Shown here: one piece after another, positions 1-5,091 of the stretch
How the letters are laid out: the number at the start of each line of letters is the position of its first letter
Numbering within the stretch: the stretch's first letter is position 1
Source of the DNA: an uncultured Spirochaetaceae bacterium
GTDB lineage: Bacteria; Spirochaetota; Spirochaetia; Sphaerochaetales; Sphaerochaetaceae
Direction: 5' to 3'
Assembly: GCA_946410375.1 (NCBI GenBank)
Contig: CAMKAB010000031.1
Location: 1-8,472 of the forward strand
DNA length: 8,472 nucleotides
Notes under the pieces: generated by a model
Database searches by the model: none
What the model was told of the DNA's origin: nothing
What the model saw: the letters and a program-made list of their open reading frames with translations, nothing else
Program-made: the position numbers and the translations under genes

Positions 1-304
1 TCGCATTCCACGCAACCTCCGCCCACCTTGCGCATGCAAGCGGATGAACATCTTTAGTCACCTTGCTCCGCTCGTTGTAGTACGCATAGCGGGCGTACGG
101 CGTGTCGTAGATAATCTTTCCGTTTTGGAAATCGCTGGCTACCGCCGCGCTCCTGAAAGTGGCTCCGGTTTGCCAGCGGACATACGGGTCCGCTTCCTTC
201 TTTAGGCTCATCGCCACAGCCATGACGCCTTTTCTTTTCGCCGCCTCGGCTTTCTGAACGATGGCCTTTAAATCCAAGTGTTCTTTAACGTTCACGCTAA
301 TCAT
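1..304 (-). CDS. Minor capsid protein, Minor_capsid_2-like (3' end outside window)
   Basis: The frame opens with ATG at 304 and stays open to the left edge, giving 101 codons without the C-terminus. The protein starts MISVNVKEHLDLKAI, has a charged helical N-terminus, then a segment with TGATFRSA (residues 47-54), IIYDTPYARYAYYNE and HPLACARWAEVAW. The TG.(L/F).S, Y..PYAR..Y and HP.A...W.E pattern is that of the small head-closure/minor capsid proteins found after minor capsid protein 1 in A118-like phages (PF11114 type, from memory). Its start overlaps the stop of the upstream gene by 4 nt (ATGA), and GAGGTG lies at a fitting distance upstream, so it is translationally coupled. Inferred role: neck or head-tail joining component of the virion. 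Confidence 0.72.
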   Translation of the reverse strand, partial: MISVNVKEHLDLKAIVQKAEAAKRKGVMAVAMSLKKEADPYVRWQTGATFRSAAVASDFQNGKIIYDTPYARYAYYNERSKVTKDVHPLACARWAEVAWNA

Positions 305-657
305 GCAAGCACCACCTCATAATGATTTGTTTTTCCCAGAAATGTGTGCTCCGCTACGTCTTGTACTACAAAACGTTTCAAAGGAGGCTCCGCACAGTCC
401 GTCTCACCCGTTATAATATCACCCGCCTGAAACAGCGGACTTAAAACGGGGTCTTCTTTGCTCCAGCCTATGTTATAAAAAAGCGTAGCGGAATTTTTCT
501 GCGTCTCCCCTGAGGAAGACACTCTAAATCCCTTGCTTGAAGAAGCCAGCTTAACCCTTTCAAGCGTTGCTTTCACATAAATCTGAGTTTCAGTAGGTGA
601 AGAGGGCTTTACGGGACGGAAAAGAGAAGCTTTCTGCTTCAATGCGTCATTCAGCAT
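301..657 (-). CDS. Minor capsid protein, Minor_capsid_1-like (head-tail stopper position)
   Basis: 118 residues. The centre and C-terminus show the pattern NSATLFYNIGWS...LFQAGDIITGE...RFVVQDVAE....NHYEVVLA, that is 'a phage position that turns a flow of capsid-derived coordinates into a beta-rich small protein with a GD.I motif and a final HYE..L strand'. This is the layout I know from the minor capsid protein 1 family (PF10665) that follows the connector gene in A118/SPP1-like head modules. ATG at 657 is preceded by AAGGGG with 7 nt spacing. The start overlaps the previous gene's stop by 7 nt (ATGCTGA) and the end overlaps the next start by 4 nt, so these genes form one tightly coupled operon. 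Role as stopper/neck protein is inferred from family and position. Confidence 0.72.
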   Translation of the reverse strand: MLNDALKQKASLFRPVKPSSPTETQIYVKATLERVKLASSSKGFRVSSSGETQKNSATLFYNIGWSKEDPVLSPLFQAGDIITGETDCAEPPLKRFVVQDVAEHTFLGKTNHYEVVLA

Positions 658-1043
658 ACTCGCACCCCTTTTACGGGGCTGTACAACCCCGCAGACCTTA
701 AAAGCGATATCGCATACGGCGATACTTCCAAGCCGTTATATTTGAAACGAAGCATATTACCCTTGCTTTGCCCGTAACTCACGCTTTCGCTCTCGCCGCC
801 TACGGAATAAGACCGGCTCGCCACCGTGCTGCTTCCTCCGGACAGCCAGGAAGTCGCGCCCTGCGTGCTTTGAATGTAATCTATTTGAAAAATCACAGCC
901 TTCACGCACGTCGCGTTTCCCTCGTCCCAGGAAGATCCGCACATGGCGGCAAGAATCGCAACCGCCACAGGTTCTATTTTGTTAAATTCGCTTTCCGAAA
1001 TCTCGCTTAAAGCCGTTTGCGTGTACTCTTCATAAGACACCAT
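651..1043 (-). CDS. Head-tail connector (adaptor)-like protein
   Basis: 130 residues, located directly downstream of the major capsid gene (12 nt gap), where head-tail adaptors (gp6/gp15-like) are normally encoded. The first half (MVSYEEYTQTALSEISESEF....EPVAVAILAAMC....DEG...CVKAVIFQIDYIQSTQG) is predicted alpha-helical with an acidic start, as in connector proteins that bind the portal ring. The second half is Ser/Gly-rich and ends in a short segment (PYAISLLRSAGLYSPVKGVRVC). ATG at 1043 has a clear AAGGGG ribosome-binding site 8 nt upstream. The sequence itself gives only a weak family match, so the function rests mainly on gene order and secondary-structure impression. Confidence 0.6.
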   Translation of the reverse strand: MVSYEEYTQTALSEISESEFNKIEPVAVAILAAMCGSSWDEGNATCVKAVIFQIDYIQSTQGATSWLSGGSSTVASRSYSVGGESESVSYGQSKGNMLRFKYNGLEVSPYAISLLRSAGLYSPVKGVRVC

Positions 1044-1055
1044 ATGTTACGCCCC

Positions 1056-1955
1056 TTACGGTGTGGTGGTGGATGTGGTGGAGATAGCGGTTGTCGAATG
1101 CACGTAAATGCCGTTCTGTTTGTTCGGCTGAATGAACAGGTCGTGATACAGACGATACACCAAAAGATACGCGTCCGCATCCTGATTCTCTTCAGGGCTG
1201 AACAACCGAATAGGATTGTGCTTCACCACAGGGATGACGCTGTCCTTATGCACAACCATGAAGTTCAGCATAACTCCGGAGTTAGAGAACCCGTTCGCAC
1301 TGATTGTGATACCGCTATAGAAGCGATTCTCAGGAACAGCTACAACAGCCATTCCATCGTAAGTGAGAACTTCACGCTTGATGTTGTTCTCATCGTTCAG
1401 AACGAATCTGCTTATCTGACTCTTTAAAAGGTTCAGCATAGCAGGAGTGAGGAACAGCACTCTGTTTTCTCTCGGCACTTCCTCGTTATCAAGCACAACG
1501 CCCGCTTCATTCACCGCTTTTTCAAGATTCGCTCCGGTTGTGATGCTCGCATTCGCCCTGTTTCCAGTCGCAGACCCCAAAGCGATTTTGCTGAACCGGT
1601 AAGCGTCCACTTCCGGAACAACCTTAGAACGCTGAAAATCGCTGAGAAGACGGCTCACAACAAGACCGAGGCTTTCCATGTTTTCAACAGTGTCGATGTT
1701 AAAGCGTCTGCCTCTGTCCTGAGTAAGCTTCCTTGTCTCCCAAGAAAGAGACACGGAGCCATCAGGGTATCCGTTCGTCTTGCTATAATTCCCCAGTCCG
1801 TCAGTAGACAGAATAGGGATTTTAACTTCATCCGCAGCCGCGCCCTCATACAGGGCTCTGTTCGAGTTTGTCTCAAGAATCTGAGTCAAGCTATCCTTTT
1901 TAAATGCTTCCGCCAACATCGGAGCATACGCTTTCGCAAGTTCAATAGTGTTCAT
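1056..1955 (-). CDS. Major capsid protein (HK97-fold type)
   Basis: 299 residues, directly after the scaffold gene and before the connector, the usual place of the major head protein. It has an N-terminal helix (IELAKAYAPMLAEAFKKDSLTQIL), a basic/acidic E-loop-like region (about 45-90), and EEVPRENRVLFLTPAMLNLLK (residues 158-178), which matches the conserved 'VP...R.L...P.....LK' block of capsid proteins in Bacillota siphophages. A late strand YRLYHDLFIQPNKQNGIYVH precedes a Ser/Thr-rich tail (STTAISTTSTTTP). No protease or maturation cleavage site is evident, which fits the separate GP20-type scaffold. The ATG at 1955 follows AAAGGAATGGAA. Roughly 400 copies per head would be expected for a T=7 capsid; that is family knowledge, not seen here. 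Confidence 0.85.
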   Translation of the reverse strand: MNTIELAKAYAPMLAEAFKKDSLTQILETNSNRALYEGAAADEVKIPILSTDGLGNYSKTNGYPDGSVSLSWETRKLTQDRGRRFNIDTVENMESLGLVVSRLLSDFQRSKVVPEVDAYRFSKIALGSATGNRANASITTGANLEKAVNEAGVVLDNEEVPRENRVLFLTPAMLNLLKSQISRFVLNDENNIKREVLTYDGMAVVAVPENRFYSGITISANGFSNSGVMLNFMVVHKDSVIPVVKHNPIRLFSPEENQDADAYLLVYRLYHDLFIQPNKQNGIYVHSTTAISTTSTTTP

Positions 1956-2004
1956 TTTCCATTCCTTTATAAAATCGGCTCCGAGGCTTCCCCTCGTTCA
2001 GCCG

Positions 2005-2580
2005 TCAAGAAAGACCGAACGCCGCTCTCATTTCCTTAATCTCCGCGTCCGTCGGAGGGGTTTCCGATCCTCCTCCATTCTTAAAACTCGGTTTGTAGTT
2101 TTCAGCACTGCCGAAAAGATAAGACGTGTCCTTGTTCTCTTTGATTGCCTTGATCTGCTCGTCAAGCCCTAAAAAGGACCCGTTGTTATCGGAAACAACC
2201 TTTTCAAGATCTATCAAAGCCCGAACAGCCTTCACGGTTCTCGCACCGGCTTTCTCTATTGCGCCGTTTATGAACGCATCCTTTTTAAACTGCGCGAACT
2301 CCGCTTCTTTCTTATCCAGTTCCGCTTTATGCTCCGCTTTTAAAGCTTCGAACTTTTTAGTCAGATCTTCCAAGGAAGACTTGTTCTTGTTCGCTTCTTC
2401 AATCGCTTTCGCATACTCCGCGTTCTGTTTTTCCAGCGTTTTATACTTCTCGTTCAGCTGATTGTACGTTTCCGCAGGTTTCCATTCTTTCGGCAGAATC
2501 TTTTTCAGTTCTTCCTCAAACTGGCTCTCTGTGAGGGCCGACTCTTTGTGCTTCGCAAGAAGTTCTTTTAAACCGTCCAT
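2005..2580 (-). CDS. Capsid scaffold protein (Phage_GP20-type)
   Basis: 191 residues, highly charged and Lys/Glu/Ala-rich. Residues about 40-105 form a long predicted coiled coil (YNQLNEKYKTLEKQNAEYAK onward). It is followed by a conserved GP20-type block, FINGAIEKAGARTVKAVRAL and then IDLEKV...GLDEQIKAIKE...SYLF, and a Gly/Pro linker with a short C-terminal helix (DAEIKEMRAAFGLS) that in scaffolds of this class contacts the coat protein. It acts as an internal scaffold for procapsid assembly and leaves the head before or during DNA packaging. The ATG at 2580 is preceded by AAGGGG. It is the first structural gene after the accessory island; 49 nt separate it from the major capsid gene. Confidence 0.87.
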   Translation of the reverse strand: MDGLKELLAKHKESALTESQFEEELKKILPKEWKPAETYNQLNEKYKTLEKQNAEYAKAIEEANKNKSSLEDLTKKFEALKAEHKAELDKKEAEFAQFKKDAFINGAIEKAGARTVKAVRALIDLEKVVSDNNGSFLGLDEQIKAIKENKDTSYLFGSAENYKPSFKNGGGSETPPTDAEIKEMRAAFGLS

Positions 2581-2603
2581 ATATAACCCCTTACCTTGTT
2601 TAT

Positions 2604-2620
2604 AGTCGGCGGTTCCGACT
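2604..2620. other. Perfect hairpin in the scaffold-gene leader
   Basis: AGTCGG and CCGACT form a 6-bp perfect stem with a 5-nt loop, 24 nt before the scaffold start codon on the minus strand. No T-run follows on either strand, so it is not a terminator. It could be an RNA stability or processing element at the 5' end of the capsid transcript, or an operator for a dyad-binding protein such as the plus-strand gene product next to it. Function is unknown. Confidence 0.35.
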
Positions 2621-2740
2621 GATGGAATTAAAGCGAAAAATACTCTCCGCTCATGAGTGTTTTCATTCTAGCGATTAAAAAAGAAGACGTGTTAAAAGTA
2701 TGTTATACGCAAAAACCGCGTTTTTTTGCAGATTTTTATA

Positions 2741-2769
2741 TTAACATTTCAGAATTATTGTTTTATAAT
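2741..2769 (+). promoter_or_regulatory. Sigma70-type promoter for the plus-strand small gene
   Basis: TTAACA (2741-2746) and a consensus TATAAT (2764-2769) are separated by exactly 17 nt in an AT-rich stretch. The predicted transcription start, 6-8 nt after the -10 box, falls at about 2775-2777, which is on or next to the ATG at 2776. This places the promoter inside the longer open frame that begins at 2653 and argues that the protein starts at 2776 or later. Confidence 0.7.
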
Positions 2770-2775
2770 AAATAC

Positions 2776-3036
2776 ATGTCTAGAGTTTGCGACAGAACCG
2801 CCGGAATCAAAATCATCGCTATGGGAAACAACCTTGAAAACTTAATTTTCCCCAGTGCGAATCAAGCGGCGGAGTATTTTAGAAACCGCGGGGTTAAAAT
2901 TACGCCTATGCAAATTCTCAGACTGGTAGATAACGGCAAACCTATGCAACATAGAGAACCGATCTATAACGCTAACGGGGATATAGTGAGAACATGTATT
3001 TCCGAATATTTTTTTGATGAATTATACGAGGGATAA
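2776..3036 (+). CDS. Small putative DNA-binding protein, antisense to the head operon
   Basis: 86 residues if started at ATG 2776. The open frame extends upstream to ATG 2653, but a consensus promoter lies at 2741-2769, so the longer form would not be made from it. The mRNA would be leaderless from 2776; ATG 2821 (71 residues) is the alternative, without an obvious Shine-Dalgarno site. The segment FPSANQAAEYFRNRGVKI followed by TPMQILRLVDNGKP reads like a helix-turn-helix: an 'A..A..YF' helix and a second helix ending in a NGKP turn, as in small phage regulators and NUMOD-like modules. No family was recognised with certainty. It is the only gene on the plus strand and has its own promoter and terminator, so it is probably expressed in the lysogen. 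A regulatory role is inference. Confidence 0.65.
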   Translation: MSRVCDRTAGIKIIAMGNNLENLIFPSANQAAEYFRNRGVKITPMQILRLVDNGKPMQHREPIYNANGDIVRTCISEYFFDELYEG

Positions 3037-3108
3037 TTTTTTGATTTTTTTTACGGTTTTCCAAAACTTTTCCTTGTGCTATTGGAAACCGGAATAACTT
3101 TTACTCCT

Positions 3109-3158
3109 GCGTCTCGGAGGTTGACTGACCTCCTTTCCTCCGAGGCGCTCTTTTTTCC
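3109..3158 (+). terminator. Rho-independent terminator of the plus-strand gene
   Basis: A 12-bp stem (GCGTCTCGGAGG, 3109-3120, with CCTCCGAGGCGC, 3137-3148, one G-T pair) and a 16-nt loop are followed by TCTTTTTT. The loop also contains ACCTCC (3128-3133), able to pair with GGAGGT (3117-3122) in a competing smaller hairpin. Confidence 0.85.
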
Positions 3159-3160
3159 AT

Positions 3161-3184
3161 AAAAAAAAACCGCGACAAGCGCGA
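3161..3184 (-). terminator. Rho-independent terminator of the membrane-protein gene
   Basis: Read on the minus strand, CGCG-CTTGT-CGCG (3171-3183) is followed by a G and nine T residues (3161-3169). It lies 23 nt after the stop of the membrane-protein gene. The stem is short but the T-run is strong. It sits back to back with the plus-strand terminator, so two convergent units end here. Confidence 0.65.
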
Positions 3185-3206
3185 CTATGAAGTTCTATAA
3201 AAAACA

Positions 3207-3737
3207 TTAACAATCAGTGATAATGAGAGATTTCCCTGTTTCAAAAAAGCCCTTTTCCCTAAGTTCATTCTTAGTATATCGTTTTACAAAGCACTTTGTT
3301 CTATTGCTAAAAGATTGAGTAACCACAATTTTAAATAAGAGTTCCACATTCTCCTTGCTCATATCAAAATTTTCCGGAATATAAAAAGAAAACCTTGTTG
3401 CATAATCAGTATTCTTTCTGCAATAATTATCTAAAACAGGGAATTTATCTCTTCTTGTTTTCAAATCGATGATGTTATTTACTCCATTCTTATGTTTTTC
3501 ACAATAATACAAAGCATAATCAATATTTACTGCATTAGATCTCGATTTATTAACAACTTTAACAGAAAGGTACTCGCTTGTTCTTTCTTCGGATGTTTCC
3601 GTTTTCTTTAGAACTTCTTCCGAAATAAGAATTTTCGGAGCAAAAAAAAGAACTCTGATAAGCAAAATTGCAATTGAGTACAACACAGAAGCACAAATGC
3701 CTGAAACAACCCCTGAGAAAAGAATTTCTCTTGTCAT
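3207..3737 (-). CDS. Single-pass membrane protein, candidate lysogenic-conversion (moron) gene
   Basis: 176 residues from ATG 3737 (an in-frame TTG at 3749 is possible but ATG has GGGAG at a 5-nt distance and directly follows a leader ORF stop). Residues about 5-33 (ILFSGVVSGICASVLYSIAI...) form one transmembrane helix; the remainder is a soluble domain with alternating beta-strand character (YLSVKVVNKSRSNAVNIDYA, TDYATRFSFYIP, VELLFKIVVTQSF). No family was recognised. It is AT-rich compared with the structural genes, has its own promoter (3812-3840) and its own terminator (3161-3184), and is not part of any known head-assembly pathway. Such isolated units inside late operons are typical morons; superinfection exclusion or host-surface alteration is a plausible but unproven role. 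Confidence 0.72.
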   Translation of the reverse strand: MTREILFSGVVSGICASVLYSIAILLIRVLFFAPKILISEEVLKKTETSEERTSEYLSVKVVNKSRSNAVNIDYALYYCEKHKNGVNNIIDLKTRRDKFPVLDNYCRKNTDYATRFSFYIPENFDMSKENVELLFKIVVTQSFSNRTKCFVKRYTKNELREKGFFETGKSLIITDC

Positions 3738-3790
3738 TACCACTCCCAATCCCTATTCTTATAGCCCTTTTTTGTAAAAATGTTCTTCAT
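3737..3790 (-). CDS. 17-residue leader ORF upstream of the membrane-protein gene
   Basis: MKNIFTKKGYKNRDWEW starts at ATG 3790, which has a strong GGGAGG ribosome-binding site 9 nt upstream, better than that of the membrane-protein gene itself. Its stop codon TAA shares one base with the next ATG (TAATG, 3735-3739), the classic layout of translational coupling. It lies just downstream of the promoter at 3812-3840. It is basic and aromatic-rich. It may only serve to deliver ribosomes to the following gene, or act as a leader peptide that tunes expression. Confidence 0.5.
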   Translation of the reverse strand: MKNIFTKKGYKNRDWEW

Positions 3791-3811
3791 ATTGCTCTTC
3801 CTCCCGCTTAT

Positions 3812-3840
3812 AGTATAAAGTCGTTTCTTTCTTTAGACAA
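3812..3840 (-). promoter_or_regulatory. Sigma70-type promoter of the membrane-protein unit
   Basis: On the minus strand TTGTCT (3835-3840) and TATACT (3812-3817) are separated by 17 nt. Predicted transcription starts near 3805, ahead of the leader ORF. The promoter lies right after the terminator of the immunity array, so the unit is independent of late-operon transcription. Confidence 0.7.
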
Positions 3841-3885
3841 AACATTTTTATGAATTTTTAACATTTATTCTACTTGCCGTGAGAC

Positions 3886-3923
3886 AAGAAAAAAGGCGCG
3901 GTTACTCCGAGAAGCTCCGCGCC
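3886..3923 (-). terminator. Rho-independent terminator closing the toxin/immunity array
   Basis: On the minus strand GGCGCGG (3917-3923) pairs with CCGCGCC (3895-3901) around a 15-nt loop, followed by TTTTTTCTT. It lies about 110 nt after the stop of the last immunity-like gene. A second small hairpin (GTAAGA-AAAA-TCTTAC, 3930-3945) precedes it. Confidence 0.85.
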
Positions 3924-3964
3924 TGAATCGTAAGATTTTTCTTACCTTGCCTAAAACCAATTAA

Positions 3965-4090
3965 AAGGATAAATGAAATTTTTATGATAATCAAGGCAAC
4001 ATTTCGCACATGTAAAAACACGTCATAAGTTTATTTCCCGCTTTTGTCCCAGCCTGACTTGCCAAAACCTCTAAGTTTTGCCATATACGG
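3965..4090. repeat. 126-bp direct repeat, copy 1
   Basis: This stretch matches 5034-5159 over 126 positions without gaps, with 8 mismatches counted by eye (about 94%). On the minus strand it covers the last 20 codons (with the stop) of the 90-residue immunity-like gene and about 66 nt after its stop. Beyond both ends the two copies diverge: sharply on the post-stop side, gradually on the coding side, where protein similarity continues. Same orientation as copy 2. Confidence 0.93.
3966..3994 (-). promoter_or_regulatory. Weak promoter-like pair in repeat copy 1
   Basis: TTGATT (3989-3994) and TATCCT (3966-3971) are 17 nt apart on the minus strand, 4 of 6 matches in each box. The same pair is in repeat copy 2. 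Here it would only drive the stretch before the terminator, so it is likely non-functional or a by-product of duplication. Confidence 0.15.
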
Positions 4091-4303
4091 ATTCCATTTA
4101 TTAAAAATCTCAACCTGATCTGGTGTCAGATTGTCTGGATAATCTTCCCAAAAATTAAACACAGTCTTGCAATCGAATGAAAAAAGAAAAGGCCCAATAG
4201 AAGGTGCATCTTCTCCGAAAAACCCCGTTATCCATATGGGATCACTTTCCTTGTGTTTGTAAAAATCTTCTAATGGATAAGGACTGTTTTTTTTATCGAA
4301 CAC
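4031..4303 (-). CDS. Putative immunity protein A' (paralogue of the 88-residue gene)
   Basis: 90 residues, acidic, no signal peptide or membrane segment. It starts with GTG at 4303, supported by GGGGAG at 7 nt spacing. Residues from about 38 on (LFSFDCKTVFNF, DYPDNLTPDQVEIFNK, PYMAKLRGFGKSGWDKSGK) match the 88-residue protein at 5100-5366 closely, while the first 35 residues differ strongly. The LFSFD.KTV...DYP..LT..Q...F pattern recalls a small protein family I know from toxin loci (possibly DUF7675; from memory, unchecked). Its start overlaps by 11 nt the end of a remnant of the papain-like toxin domain, as expected for an orphan toxin-immunity module. It is the last gene before the array's terminator. 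Its role is inferred from context: protection against related phage toxins or against the variant the phage used to carry. Confidence 0.75.
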   Translation of the reverse strand: MFDKKNSPYPLEDFYKHKESDPIWITGFFGEDAPSIGPFLFSFDCKTVFNFWEDYPDNLTPDQVEIFNKWNPYMAKLRGFGKSGWDKSGK

Positions 4304-4403
4304 TTCCGCCCTCCCCTTTCTGTTGCTTTTCCTCTGCCGTATTGATGTAACCTAAAAGCTTTCTAAAGTCATTATTTCCTTTAAAATTATCAATACCAAG
4401 CAA
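4293..4403 (-). pseudogene. Orphan C-terminal remnant of a papain-like MuF toxin (tail A')
   Basis: An open frame of 36 codons, without its own start, reads LLGIDNFKGNNDFRKLLGYINT followed by AEEKQQKGEGGSVR and a TAA at 4293-4295 (described in pieces; the matching block is 4338-4403). It aligns with the last residues of the intact toxin at 5359 (LIDIEKLGRNNEFRKLL, EHINT): NN(D/E)FRKLL..INT is shared. Everything upstream of this point in the toxin domain (Cys and His regions included) is missing, and the preceding immunity remnant ends within it. Its stop overlaps the start of immunity A' by 11 nt. This is the 3' stump of a displaced toxin tip. Confidence 0.82.
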
Positions 4404-4616
4404 TCAACCCTTCATCTTGTAAATCATTATTACAAAATCGTCTATACAAAGCAGCACATATCTCATTAAACCATTCGGAATCAGAAGACTTCTTTATACA
4501 TTTACAAATTTTTTGTTGTCAAAATCAATCTCAAGTTCCCCCCAAGGGGCATCATTAAAAGAATACATAAATCTATAGACTTGACCATCTATTGAAAGGA
4601 CTTTAAATCTTGCCAC
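4390..4616 (-). pseudogene. Frameshifted immunity-like gene C
   Basis: A GTG at 4616 with GGAG 7 nt upstream opens MARFKVLSIDGQVYRFMYSF, then NDAPWGELEIDFDNKKFVN, and meets a stop near 4495. One reading-frame step later the protein continues CIKKSSDSEWFNEICAALYR, RFCNNDLQDEGLIAWY to a TGA at 4390-4392. Total length is 227 nt, so adding one base at about 4495-4505 restores a 75-residue protein. Both halves have protein-like composition and the second is clearly helical and acidic. Upstream lies a toxin-tail remnant overlapping the GTG by 28 nt. No family was recognised. A sequencing or assembly error is possible, but a decayed orphan immunity gene fits its position in the array. Confidence 0.68.
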
Positions 4617-4702
4617 TTTATTTCTCCCATTTCCAATTTCTTAGCAGTTGTTGCGTAATCAAATATTTTTTCAGCTTTTTTATGAGCCGAATCAAAATCT
4701 TT
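4589..4702 (-). pseudogene. Orphan toxin-tail remnant C
   Basis: A 37-codon open stretch without a start reads KDFDSAHKKAEKIFDYATTA then KKLEMGEIKWQDLKSFQ and ends with TAG at 4589-4591. It begins 4 nt after the stop of immunity gene B and overlaps the start of immunity gene C by 28 nt. It is Lys/Glu-rich and helical and does not resemble the papain-like toxin end, so it would stem from a different toxin type. The identification as a toxin stump is by analogy with tail A', which has real homology. Confidence 0.55.
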
Positions 4703-4706
4703 TTAA

Positions 4707-4937
4707 CTATTCAGGAGTCACTTCACGAAATTTGTCAAAAAGATCTTCCCATTCATCGCATACCTCCGTAGGTTCTCCGTTTAAGGTAAAACCAAATTCC
4801 AACAACGCATCTTCAATTCTGTCCTCCATATCAAAAACCTCATCATCTGAGTAATCCTTGCCGTCTTTGAAAATTATGCCTATAGACTTCAAAAGCGTTA
4901 GCTGTTCAGCCGAAAACAATTTACTGTTTATTTTCAT
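4707..4937 (-). CDS. Putative immunity protein B, small acidic
   Basis: 76 residues from ATG 4937; an in-frame TTG at 4943 would add two residues, but ATG has GGAG 10 nt upstream and is the more common start. The protein is very acidic (DDEVFDMEDRIEDALLEFGF, then CDEWEDLFDKFREVTPE) and predicted all-helical, with no membrane segment or signal. Small acidic helical proteins after a toxin end are typical immunity proteins of polymorphic toxin systems. Its start overlaps the end of remnant B by 17 nt. It is intact, unlike the toxin it would have belonged to, which suggests selection for keeping immunity. Exact family not recognised. Confidence 0.72.
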   Translation of the reverse strand: MKINSKLFSAEQLTLLKSIGIIFKDGKDYSDDEVFDMEDRIEDALLEFGFTLNGEPTEVCDEWEDLFDKFREVTPE

Positions 4938-5091
4938 TCTCAATTTTCTCCACTAATTTTGCTCTTGTCCTATGAACAGTCATAAATTTGCCTGTACTTG
5001 AATTTATCACAACAGTAACATTCTTTCCCATATAAGGATAAATGAAACTTTTATGATAATCAAAGCAACATTTTGCACATGTAAAAACACT
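4921..5091 (-). pseudogene. Orphan toxin-tail remnant B
   Basis: An open stretch of 56 codons without a good start ends with TAA at 4921-4923. The first 19 codons (VFTCAKCCFDYHKSFIYP) lie inside repeat copy 2; the last 37 (YMGKNVTVVINSSTGKFMTV, HRTRAKLVEKIENENKQ) are unique. The unique part has the strand-rich '..NVTVVINSSTGKFMTVH.T' look of the final hairpin of many toxin domains with a charged helical end. It is not related to the papain-like domain end. The stop overlaps the start of immunity gene B by 17 nt. I read it as the stump of a second toxin type. Confidence 0.6.

Noticed and set aside
757..1427. Long open frames on the plus strand and in other minus frames across the connector and capsid genes
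   Set aside because: They lie entirely antisense to, or inside, well-supported structural genes, lack ribosome-binding sites and have Arg/His/Leu-rich shadow composition.
2653..2775. N-terminal extension of the plus-strand gene from ATG 2653
   Set aside because: A consensus promoter lies inside this stretch, and the residues before 2776 are Phe/Tyr/Lys-rich translations of AT-rich regulatory DNA.
4938..4943. TTG start for immunity gene B
   Set aside because: ATG at 4937 is only two codons downstream, has an acceptable ribosome-binding site and is the more usual start codon.
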